Assembly: GCA_964579795.1 (NCBI GenBank)
Contig: CAZOHM010000015.1
Location: 1-54,930 of the forward strand
Length of the DNA: 54,930 nt
Origin: JAEYFP01 sp964579795
Lineage (GTDB): Bacteria; Bacillota; Clostridia; Lachnospirales; Lachnospiraceae
Direction: 5' to 3'
In this document: positions 7,171-15,060 of the stretch, piece by piece
How positions within the stretch are numbered: position 1 is the stretch's first letter
Layout of the letters: the number at the start of each line of letters is the position of its first letter
Notes under the pieces: model-generated
The model's input: the letters and a program-made list of their open reading frames with translations, nothing else
The model's database searches: none
What the model was told of the DNA's origin: nothing
Program-made: the position numbers and the translations under genes

Positions 7171-9459
7171 TTAATCCTCTTTTATCTGAGTCGGCAAATC
7201 CTTATTCTCCGCCATTACTTTAACAGGCTCTGCTCTCATAATTTTCTTAATAAACACAACAATTGCTGTCAACCCGCTCAGAACAGAAATCAATATCATA
7301 AAGAATATCGCATTTCCTTCTCCTGTTTTTGGTACCGGATCATAGCCGCTTCCCGAGCCTCCGCTTCCAGTTCCACCGGTACCTGCTGCACCGCCTGCGG
7401 ATGAGCTGCTGCGGTTTGCACCGAGTACTGCCGTTGCAGGGTAAGCATTATCTGCTGTTGTAGTCGAAACTGTAACTGTTCTCGGATTACTCGTACTGCC
7501 GTCTGACCAGGCAGAAAAAGTATATCCCGTCGTAGGCTTTGCTGTAATCTTTAATGATGTTCCAGCAAGTCCATAATAGGTCGTTGTCGTCAGATTTGCT
7601 CCGGAAACAACTACCTCATATACTGTCACGCTTCCTGACGTTGCATTAATCGTGGAACGCTCATATCCGGATGTGTTTGAAGCTGTATTTCCTACCGGCG
7701 TAATTCGAAATTCGATTGTTGCTGTCGTTCCGGAAAACTTATTCTTTATAGACTGAATAATCGATTCAACTGAAGAACTCGAAATTGTAAAGCCCTTTCC
7801 TGAGCTCTGGTAAGTCGTTCCCGAATTGTAAACAGAGTTTCCGTTATTATAAACCTCCAGATATCCGCCTGTCACTTTTGTGATATTTGAAGAAACTCCA
7901 TATCCGGTCACTACCTTTTCCGGCAAAGATACTGTCAATGAGCGGTTTCCGGTGTCATAGGAAATCGTAGGTGCCTTATGTACTGTAATTGCGAAATCCC
8001 GTGTATAAGGATCGCCAGTCGCTTTTCCATCAGTGATGGTAGCAGTCACTGTTGCTGTCCCGGCACTTGTTGCTTTAAATACACCGGCTGGTGTAATGGT
8101 TGCTCCAATCGTATTCGTACCATTCAGCGACCAATTAATCGTCTTATTGGTTGCATTACTCGGCGCTACGGTAGGATAGCCTGTCCCCGCTAGGGCAAGC
8201 TCATAGCCTACAGTAACATCTTTCGGAACATCAACATCAATAATCTCAGTAACAGGAATAAATGCGTTAACTGTAATCGTAAAATTCTCAGTAAAATCGC
8301 CACTTGTCCCACCACCTGTAATTGTTGCTGTCACACCTGCAGTACCGGCACTTGTCGCTTTAAATACACCGGCTGATGTAATGGTTGCTCCAATCGTATT
8401 CGTACCATTCAGCGACCATTCAATTGTCTTTTTGGATGCATTACTCGGTGCAATGGTCGGTACTAATGTAAAATTGGCATTTACAGTCGTTGTCTGTGAA
8501 GCAAGTGTAATACTCGTTACCGGAATCAGTGTAACTGTAATATCAAAATTCTGTGTATAAGGAGTACCAATCGCTTCTCCATCAATGATGGTGGCCTTTA
8601 CCGAAGCAGTCCCTGCTGCGGTAGCTGAAAACACACCACCGGATGTAATCGTCCCGCCAATCGTATTTGTTCCGTTTAAGGACCAACTAATTGTCTTATT
8701 CGTTGCATTACTTGGTACTACCGTCGGTGCCAGTGTCAGGCTTTGTCCAATGGCAGTCGTCTGTGACGCAAGTGTAATGTTTGTGACCGGAACAAATATA
8801 ATAGACTCTTTTGAATAGCCATACCAGTCATGTGATGCCGCACTATCAATCGTCACTGTCGCAGAATTGCCTGTCGATATAGTTGTTCCACCTGAACCAT
8901 TTGTCCATTTATCAAACTCATATCCCGTTGTAAAGCTGCTGGCAGTCAGTGTAACTGTATCATCCACAAATCCATAACCTGTGCTGCCAGTATGTGAATA
9001 GCTGTCTGCCAGGCTGTATGTAGCAAACGTATCTCCTCCAGTCAGAGTGCATTTATAAATAGTATCTGTCGCAACACTTGCTAATTCACCTGATACGTCG
9101 GAACCATCTGATGTTGCAACTTTCGCCTTTATCGTCTGCGTAAAGGAATCGGATGCCGGAAGAACGTTGGTACTCGTTGATTTTGCTATTAGTGTACTCT
9201 GATCGATAGTGCCGCTATTACCTCCACTAGTTGCTATCTCCCATTCTTGGAAGTTGCCTACAGACGGTTCGATTCGAAAGATAATTTTTCCGATATCCTT
9301 ATCTGTATCAAATTTGTCGCCATTTATTGTCCAGGAAATCGTATGATCAGTATTATTTGTCAAAGTAACGGTCGCATCTGCCTTTACTGTAACCGGAACA
9401 GAAATCATGCCAACAAGGCATGTAAAAAGAACTGATAAAGTCATTAATAATTTCTTCAT
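7171..9459 (-). CDS. Sortase-anchored surface protein with three BIG2-like repeats
   Basis: This 762-residue protein has a signal peptide (MKKLLMTLSVLFTCLVGMIS, cleavage near Ala27). Three Ig-like BIG2-type domains lie at about residues 222-309, 312-397 and 401-494, sharing SNATNKTIxWSLNGTNTIG and GVFxATxAGTA. Two stretches with a KWTNG or AWSDG signature at about 165-205 and 620-680 resemble InlB-type B-repeats. A Gly/Ser-rich spacer (685-705) leads to the sorting signal VPKTGE at 709-714, a hydrophobic helix at 717-737 and an unusually long cytoplasmic tail of about 25 residues. The start at 9459 is preferred over 9495 because GGGAGG precedes it and a clean signal peptide follows. It is probably an adhesin or matrix-binding protein; the ligand is unknown. 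Confidence 0.88.
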   Translation of the reverse strand: MKKLLMTLSVLFTCLVGMISVPVTVKADATVTLTNNTDHTISWTINGDKFDTDKDIGKIIFRIEPSVGNFQEWEIATSGGNSGTIDQSTLIAKSTSTNVLPASDSFTQTIKAKVATSDGSDVSGELASVATDTIYKCTLTGGDTFATYSLADSYSHTGSTGYGFVDDTVTLTASSFTTGYEFDKWTNGSGGTTISTGNSATVTIDSAASHDWYGYSKESIIFVPVTNITLASQTTAIGQSLTLAPTVVPSNATNKTISWSLNGTNTIGGTITSGGVFSATAAGTASVKATIIDGEAIGTPYTQNFDITVTLIPVTSITLASQTTTVNANFTLVPTIAPSNASKKTIEWSLNGTNTIGATITSAGVFKATSAGTAGVTATITGGGTSGDFTENFTITVNAFIPVTEIIDVDVPKDVTVGYELALAGTGYPTVAPSNATNKTINWSLNGTNTIGATITPAGVFKATSAGTATVTATITDGKATGDPYTRDFAITVHKAPTISYDTGNRSLTVSLPEKVVTGYGVSSNITKVTGGYLEVYNNGNSVYNSGTTYQSSGKGFTISSSSVESIIQSIKNKFSGTTATIEFRITPVGNTASNTSGYERSTINATSGSVTVYEVVVSGANLTTTTYYGLAGTSLKITAKPTTGYTFSAWSDGSTSNPRTVTVSTTTADNAYPATAVLGANRSSSSAGGAAGTGGTGSGGSGSGYDPVPKTGEGNAIFFMILISVLSGLTAIVVFIKKIMRAEPVKVMAENKDLPTQIKED
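8060..8418 (-). repeat. Near-identical 74-base repeats inside the surface-protein gene
   Basis: Bases 8060-8133 and 8345-8418 are nearly identical, with two differences by eye, and lie 285 bases (95 codons) apart. They encode the SLNGTNTIGATI-GVFKATSAGTA part of the second and third BIG2 domains. A third, more diverged copy lies at about 8620-8690. The higher identity of two copies points to recent duplication or gene conversion within the gene. Confidence 0.8.
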
Positions 9460-9590
9460 TGCTGTAAGCCTCCCACATATGAATTTGTCCTTCACAAATC
9501 CATAAAGCTAAAATACGCATTTTATAGTACTATTATACAGTTTTTTTTACAATTCGACAACCACACTATCTAGTGTCTTTTTGATACAAT

Positions 9591-10022
9591 TTATCTAACA
9601 AGCCGAAGTAATGCCTGCTCAAAGTGCGCATCATCCTCTTTTGTCCGTTTCTTTGGACCTTTCATATGTGCCTTGGAGTTCATGCGTGCTTTCTTCGCAA
9701 TATGTCTTTCAAACATCAGTCTGTCGATATTCTCATTTGTATATTCCATTCCGCTCTGATGAAGTACCTTCATCCCTTTTCCAAGAGCCATGGATGCCAC
9801 ACCATAATCCTGTGTAATGACAATGTCGTCCCTGCAGCCTGTCTGAACTATACGAAAATCTGCCGAATCCGCTCCTTTATCTACTGTAATGACAGTCCCA
9901 TAATCCGAAGAAAGCATATGGCAGGTGTCACATATAAGCAGTAACGGAATATGAAATTCTTTTGCGATTTTTTCTGTAATCTCAATCACCGGACATGCAT
10001 CCGCGTCAATGATAATCTTCAT
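9591..10022 (-). CDS. yqxD: YaiI/YqxD family protein (DUF188)
   Basis: This 143-residue protein fits the whole length of the YaiI/YqxD family. It has the N-terminal IDADACPV motif, the VDKGADSADFRIV segment, VITQDYGVA and the basic RxMNSKAHMKGPKKRT tail region. The conserved aspartates suggest a PIN/NYN-like metal-dependent nuclease fold, but no activity is established as far as I know. It starts 4 bases after the xdhC stop codon with a GGAGATAA ribosome site, so it is co-transcribed as the last gene of the xanthine dehydrogenase operon. That may be incidental. The 131 bases between its stop and the surface-protein gene hold a short palindrome (9563-9576) and no clear terminator. Confidence 0.88.
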   Translation of the reverse strand: MKIIIDADACPVIEITEKIAKEFHIPLLLICDTCHMLSSDYGTVITVDKGADSADFRIVQTGCRDDIVITQDYGVASMALGKGMKVLHQSGMEYTNENIDRLMFERHIAKKARMNSKAHMKGPKKRTKEDDAHFEQALLRLVR

Positions 10023-10026
10023 AGTA

Positions 10027-10515
10027 TTATTTATCTCCGACTACTTTATAGGTTTCCTCAACAATGCGTTCCATCGCATTCAAAATATTCTCGTATCCTG
10101 TACAGCGGCACAGATGTCCGGAAATCAGTTTTCTAAGCTCTTCACGATTATACCGTTTTCCTGTTCCGACTATTTCTACTGCTGTCATAATCAGCCCCGG
10201 TGTACAGAAGCCGCACTGGACAGCTGCCTCCTCAATAAATGCTGTCTGTATCGGACTCAGTTCCCCATTCGGACCTTTCAGTCCTTCTACGGTCAAGACG
10301 TTCCTGCCCTCTGCCCATGCAGCCAAATAAATACAGGAATCAATTGCCTCCCCGTCAACAAGCACCGTACATGCACCGCATTCGCCTACCTCACAGCCCT
10401 TTTTCACACTTGTCAGGCCAAGCTCCTTGCGCAGCATATCAAGCAGGGAATCTCTTTCATCTATTGCCACTTCTTCTGTTTTTCCATTTACAGTCAAGGT
10501 AATGAATTTACGCAT
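10027..10515 (-). CDS. xdhC: Xanthine dehydrogenase iron-sulfur subunit
   Basis: This 162-residue subunit carries two [2Fe-2S] clusters. The N-terminal plant-ferredoxin-like cluster uses Cys41, Cys46, Cys49 and Cys61 (CEVGECGAC...C). The second uses Cys101, Cys104, Cys136 and Cys138 (CGFC ... CRC). It passes electrons from the molybdenum centre in XdhA towards the FAD in XdhB. The start is set at 10515, because the AGGAGGT site precedes it. That site lies within the last codons of xdhB, and the two genes overlap by 8 bases, which implies translational coupling. Confidence 0.95.
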   Translation of the reverse strand: MRKFITLTVNGKTEEVAIDERDSLLDMLRKELGLTSVKKGCEVGECGACTVLVDGEAIDSCIYLAAWAEGRNVLTVEGLKGPNGELSPIQTAFIEEAAVQCGFCTPGLIMTAVEIVGTGKRYNREELRKLISGHLCRCTGYENILNAMERIVEETYKVVGDK

Positions 10516-11395
10516 TACAAACACCTCCTGCATTAACTATTGCCTGCTTCAGTACACGTACAGACATCTCTTTCACAAGCTGCAGTCTGAATTCTTTGCT
10601 GGCACGCCAGCTGCTTCGTGGATTTACTTCCTCAAGCACTCCGTTTTGTACAGTTTCAAACAGCTTTGCTGAAATAATCATCCCTTTCACCTTCTCCTCT
10701 GTTTGTACACATCGGACAGGGGTCGGTGCTGCTACTCCATATCCAATCCGAATATCCTCAATCCGCTGTTTATCAGCAGTTAGTTTAACATTAACCGCAC
10801 AGCCAAGTGTTGCAATTTCCATGGCATTTCTTTTACCATATTTCATATAGTGTCCGCCAAATCCCTGATAATCTTCCTTTCGGATTCGTACACTGACAGC
10901 AATTTCATCATGCTGTCTGACTGTTTTACCTGGACCTGTATAAAACTCCCTAATTGGAACAAACCTGATACCATTTTGTCCCTGTAATTCAATCACGGCA
11001 TTCAAAACCATCAGCGATGATGCACTGTCTGCACTTGTAACACCATTGCAGAAATTTCCGCCGATGGTACCAATATTTCGCAGCTGCGGACCTCCTGCCT
11101 GGTCGACCGCATGACCAAGTATCGGAATATTATTCTCAATTATTTCATTATTTGTCACATGAGAAAAGGTAGTCGCAGCACCTATTACGATTGTTCCGTC
11201 CTCCTCCATTCTCACTCCGGTAAGCTCCTTTATTCCATGAATACTCACAAGCGAAGCTCCCGCATGTCTGCCTTCCCTAATCTGCACAAGTACATCTGAC
11301 CCACCTGAAATGACCATTGCTGTCTCATCCTGTACAAGTGCTCTGACTGCATCATTTATATCCACTGCCTGATAGTATTTTCCTATATCATACAT
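10508..11395 (-). CDS. xdhB: Xanthine dehydrogenase FAD-binding subunit
   Basis: This 295-residue subunit of the molybdopterin dehydrogenase FAD-binding family has the FAD-binding motifs VISGGSDVLVQIREG and QLRNIGTIGGNFCNGVTSADS, plus a C-terminal CO-dehydrogenase-flavoprotein-type domain ending in LVKEMSVRVLKQAIVNAG. It matches E. coli XdhB (YgeT) in length and motif order. It accepts electrons from XdhC and passes them to NAD+ or another acceptor. It follows xdhA by 45 bases and overlaps xdhC. Confidence 0.94.
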   Translation of the reverse strand: MYDIGKYYQAVDINDAVRALVQDETAMVISGGSDVLVQIREGRHAGASLVSIHGIKELTGVRMEEDGTIVIGAATTFSHVTNNEIIENNIPILGHAVDQAGGPQLRNIGTIGGNFCNGVTSADSASSLMVLNAVIELQGQNGIRFVPIREFYTGPGKTVRQHDEIAVSVRIRKEDYQGFGGHYMKYGKRNAMEIATLGCAVNVKLTADKQRIEDIRIGYGVAAPTPVRCVQTEEKVKGMIISAKLFETVQNGVLEEVNPRSSWRASKEFRLQLVKEMSVRVLKQAIVNAGGVCNA

Positions 11396-11440
11396 ATGAT
11401 ATCCTCCTGCAACTTCCTTCTATTCTGCATTAATCCGAAT

Positions 11441-13729
11441 CTATATCAATCCCGCTTCCATAAACTTTTCCACAAGTCTCTGCGGATGAAGCGGAAGCGC
11501 ATCTACAGCTACACCGGTTGCATGCAAAAGTGCATTACGCAGCGCCGGAGCTGTCGGAATTGCCGGCGGTTCTCCAAGTGCCTTATTTCCAAACGGACCG
11601 GATGGATCGGAAAGTTCCACAAAATCCACGTGTAAATCCGGTGTATCCATCGATGTCGGCAATTTGTAGTCCAGCAGATTGTCATTCAACGGCTTTCCTT
11701 TTTCATTGTATAAAAGCTCCTCTGACAAGCCATATCCCAAACCCATGCTCATGCCGCCATGTACCTGTGCCTGTGCAAGCTTCGGGTTGATTAGTATTCC
11801 ACTGTCATGTACCTGTATAATATTTAAGACCTTTATCTTTCCAAGAGGCATATCCACTTCTATTTCTGTAAAGCAGACACCGGAAGAAAACGTATTGTCT
11901 TTGCAGTGATTGGTTTCCTCAGCTGTAATATGAACTGATTTATCCAGACTGTAAAAAGCCTCCAGTGCAAGCTCACTCACAGAAAGAAGACATTCACCGG
12001 ACAGTGCATCGACAATCATATTATCGATAACGTCCATACCGTCTGCTTCTCTTTTCAGCTTGTACTCTGCATATTCCAGAATCTTCTTTTTAAATACCAG
12101 TCCAGTTTTTTTGATTGCCATACCCGAGACATATGTCTGCCTGGAAGCATACGCACCTGTATCAAATGGTGAAGTATCTGTATCTTGTGTAGAAATAATA
12201 TGTATATTATCCTCTGTAATTCCAGTTGATTGTGCAGCCATCTGTGTGAATACCGTATCTGCGCCCTGTCCTATCTCAGTCGCTCCCATGGAAAGCTGCA
12301 TGGAGCCATCCTGGTTTAGAACCATTCTACAGGCAGCTGTTTCAAGTGATATCGGATAAACACCTGTTTTATAACAAAAAATTGCCATTCCGATCCCTTT
12401 TCTGATAGGACCTGTCTGATTTTGATACAGCTGTCTTTTTTTGTCCCAGTCAATATATGCCTTTCCTTTTTCCATACATTCAAGTAAGCCATAGGACTGA
12501 AATTTGATATGTGTATTCGGATCTTCATATCCTTCCTTTACGCAATTCTTTACGCGGAACTCATACGGATCCATACCAAGCGCCACCGCAAGATCATCCG
12601 CCATACACTCGGAAGCATAGGCTCCCTGTGGAATCCCATATCCACGCATGGCACCACCTGTTGCGATATTTGTGTAGACTGTATAGCTTTCTGAATCAAG
12701 AGCCTTTTCATCATGATAAATCTGTTTGAACTCATTTGCTGCATTCGCAACAATGGCATGTGCATGTGATGCATACCCGCCCTGATTGGAATATGCAGTA
12801 AACTTTCTTGCAACAAGCGTACCGTCTGCACGTGCTGCTGCCCGAACATGAAAGTCTATGGAATGTCTGACTCTTGTGCAGGCAAGTGTTTCTTCACGTG
12901 TCAGCTCTATTTTTACAGCTCTCCCACCTACCTGTGTACACAAATATGCAGTCAGCGGCTCATAAAGAACATCCTGCTTGTTACCAAAGCCTCCGCCGAT
13001 ATATGGCTTGATTACACGTATCTGCCCCCACGGAATACCAAGAGCCTGACCAATTACTCTTCGCACAATATGAGGAATCTGAGTGGAGGTGACTACAACG
13101 ATTCTGTTACCCTCCATATATGCAAAACAGTTTGGCACCTCAATATGACAATGCTGAACCGGTGCTGTATGATAGGTCTTATCAATCGTAACAAGCCCTT
13201 CTTCCGTGCATGCCTCTTCATAGGTCATCTCGCCAAGCTTAATTGTGGAATGTGCAACGATATTATCCGGCTTTTCTGCATGAATCGGCAGACTTTCTGC
13301 CTTAACAGAATCCATGGGCGTCAAAAGCGGCTCATATTCTTCATAGGTTACCTTTACAAGCCGTACAGCCTGCATGGCAGCAATTTCATTTTCCGCAATC
13401 ACTGCTGCTACATCATCTCCATAAAAATGAACTCTCTTTGCAAGCAGCTTCCTGTCGCTGATATCCTGATGTGCCTTCTCGACAGACCACGGATGTCCCG
13501 GTGTCGGATACTGAATATCAGGTACATCAAAGCATGTCACTATTTTCACAACTCCCTGAACATGCATTGCTTCCTGAATATCAATGTCTTTGACAATTCC
13601 ATTTGCAATCGTGCTGTGCACAATTTTGGCAACCAATATCCTTGATGGTTCCAGATCAGCTGTATACTTTGCAGTACCCGTTACTTTTTCGTAAGCATCA
13701 ACCCTGATTTTTGCGTCTCCTACACTCAT
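11441..13729 (-). CDS. xdhA: Xanthine dehydrogenase molybdenum-binding subunit
   Basis: This 762-residue molybdopterin subunit aligns along its length with E. coli XdhA (YgeS). It has the N-terminal IRVDAYEKVTGTAKYTADL, the STQIPHIVRRVIGQAL block, the cofactor loop GGGFGNKQD, GGAMRGYGIPQ, GATEIGQGADTVFTQM and the catalytic-glutamate region LGEPPAIPTAPALRNA near the end. It hydroxylates xanthine or a related purine at the Mo site. The start at 13729 follows a GAGGTG site; a GTG nine bases earlier is the site itself. It lies 21 bases after guanine deaminase. The adjacent yqeB and yqeC genes suggest a labile-selenium cofactor may be inserted in this or the neighbouring hydroxylase. Confidence 0.95.
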   Translation of the reverse strand: MSVGDAKIRVDAYEKVTGTAKYTADLEPSRILVAKIVHSTIANGIVKDIDIQEAMHVQGVVKIVTCFDVPDIQYPTPGHPWSVEKAHQDISDRKLLAKRVHFYGDDVAAVIAENEIAAMQAVRLVKVTYEEYEPLLTPMDSVKAESLPIHAEKPDNIVAHSTIKLGEMTYEEACTEEGLVTIDKTYHTAPVQHCHIEVPNCFAYMEGNRIVVVTSTQIPHIVRRVIGQALGIPWGQIRVIKPYIGGGFGNKQDVLYEPLTAYLCTQVGGRAVKIELTREETLACTRVRHSIDFHVRAAARADGTLVARKFTAYSNQGGYASHAHAIVANAANEFKQIYHDEKALDSESYTVYTNIATGGAMRGYGIPQGAYASECMADDLAVALGMDPYEFRVKNCVKEGYEDPNTHIKFQSYGLLECMEKGKAYIDWDKKRQLYQNQTGPIRKGIGMAIFCYKTGVYPISLETAACRMVLNQDGSMQLSMGATEIGQGADTVFTQMAAQSTGITEDNIHIISTQDTDTSPFDTGAYASRQTYVSGMAIKKTGLVFKKKILEYAEYKLKREADGMDVIDNMIVDALSGECLLSVSELALEAFYSLDKSVHITAEETNHCKDNTFSSGVCFTEIEVDMPLGKIKVLNIIQVHDSGILINPKLAQAQVHGGMSMGLGYGLSEELLYNEKGKPLNDNLLDYKLPTSMDTPDLHVDFVELSDPSGPFGNKALGEPPAIPTAPALRNALLHATGVAVDALPLHPQRLVEKFMEAGLI

Positions 13730-13750
13730 CAGACACACCTCTTTTCTATT

Positions 13751-15028
13751 CTACAGAATACTAATTCCATTAACATATTTCTTTACAACCTTACAAGACT
13801 CTGACATATAGACAGCTCGTTCAAGTCTATCATGTAAGCTTAATTTACGTGGTGTTACAAGTGAGCTGTCATCAATAACAACTGCATCAAACAAATAGTC
13901 CTTCTCAAAGCTTCCAACCTGTCCAAAGAAAGCGCCGCCGCCTTTTGTTCCCATGAAAAATGCCTCTTCCAATGTGACCGGCTTTTTTGAATCATCCAAA
14001 AGTCTCCAGCGGAGCTTGGAAACCTGTATGCTGTCTGCCATTGCTCTGAGTATGGAAGAAGAATATCCACCAGCAACATCTGTTCCAAGACCGATATGCA
14101 TCCCCTTGTCCAGATATGTTCTAACAGGTGCCACACCAGATGCGATATTCATGTTTGACATCGGACAGTGTGCAACAAATGTTCCACTGTCAGAGAGTTG
14201 CTTGATTTCTTCGTCACTGCAGTAGATACAGTGTGCCATAATTGTAGGTACGCCGTCTCCGAGCAAACCCGTCCTGGCATAGACATCTGTATAGGAGGCT
14301 GCCCATGGAGCAAGCTCTTTTACCCAGGCAATCTCTGAAGGATTCTCTGACAGATGCGACTGTACCGGAATCTGATACTCTCTTGCAAGCTGACCAAGCT
14401 TTTTCATCAATTCATCAGAACAGCTCGGAACAAAGCGAGGCGTCACAATTGGTTTCACATTTTCATAGCTGTTTATTGACTGCTTAATCCATTTCTCCGT
14501 ATCTGAAGCTGACTGCATGGCATCCTTTTCACATAAATACTCGGGTGCGTTCCTGTCCATATTCACTTTACCGACATATGCACACAATCCGGCCTTATCT
14601 AACATATCCATAAGCAGCATTGTCGCATCTGTATGAATCGTTGCAAATACACATGCACGTGTAGTTGCACCCCATTGAATATCTTCAGTAAAAAGCTCGT
14701 ATGCCTCTTTTGCGTATTCAAGATTGGCATAGTTTGCTTCTTCAGGAAATGTATTTACATTCAGCCACTCTAACAGTTCCATATCCATCCCAAGTCCACG
14801 ATAGGTAAACTGCGGCGCATGTAAATGTAAATCTGTCAGACCCGGAATAATGAGCAAATCTCCACAGTCTGTCAGAGGTATGGATTGATACTCAGCAGGC
14901 AATGTCTTGTAGACTCCTTTGGATACTCCATCCTGACATACAAGATACGCATGCTCAAATACAGCTATTTCGGTTGCCGACTGACTGTAAAAAATATTAC
15001 CCTTTAGGATTACTGAATTATTTCCCAT
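13751..15028 (-). CDS. guaD: Guanine deaminase
   Basis: This 425-residue amidohydrolase-superfamily enzyme converts guanine to xanthine and ammonia. The guanine-deaminase signature PGLTDLHLHAPQFTYRG is at residues 62-78, with His68 and His70 as zinc ligands. Further ligands are in QSHLSENPSE, MAHCIYCS and GLGTDVAGGYS. The HAPQF motif separates it from SsnA-type proteins of similar gene clusters. It lies between the two xanthine dehydrogenase genes and would feed both with xanthine. Its ribosome site is weak (GGAG about 13 bases upstream), so expression may depend on translation of the upstream gene, 32 bases away. Confidence 0.92.
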   Translation of the reverse strand: MGNNSVILKGNIFYSQSATEIAVFEHAYLVCQDGVSKGVYKTLPAEYQSIPLTDCGDLLIIPGLTDLHLHAPQFTYRGLGMDMELLEWLNVNTFPEEANYANLEYAKEAYELFTEDIQWGATTRACVFATIHTDATMLLMDMLDKAGLCAYVGKVNMDRNAPEYLCEKDAMQSASDTEKWIKQSINSYENVKPIVTPRFVPSCSDELMKKLGQLAREYQIPVQSHLSENPSEIAWVKELAPWAASYTDVYARTGLLGDGVPTIMAHCIYCSDEEIKQLSDSGTFVAHCPMSNMNIASGVAPVRTYLDKGMHIGLGTDVAGGYSSSILRAMADSIQVSKLRWRLLDDSKKPVTLEEAFFMGTKGGGAFFGQVGSFEKDYLFDAVVIDDSSLVTPRKLSLHDRLERAVYMSESCKVVKKYVNGISIL

Positions 15029-15060
15029 ACTGTCACGCTTTCTCCGGCTGCTTTGCCGGT

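Noticed and set aside
9563..9576. Palindrome ACACTATCTAGTGT as a terminator after yqxD
   Set aside because: The stem is only 6 bases with a 2-base loop, and no T-run follows on the minus strand.
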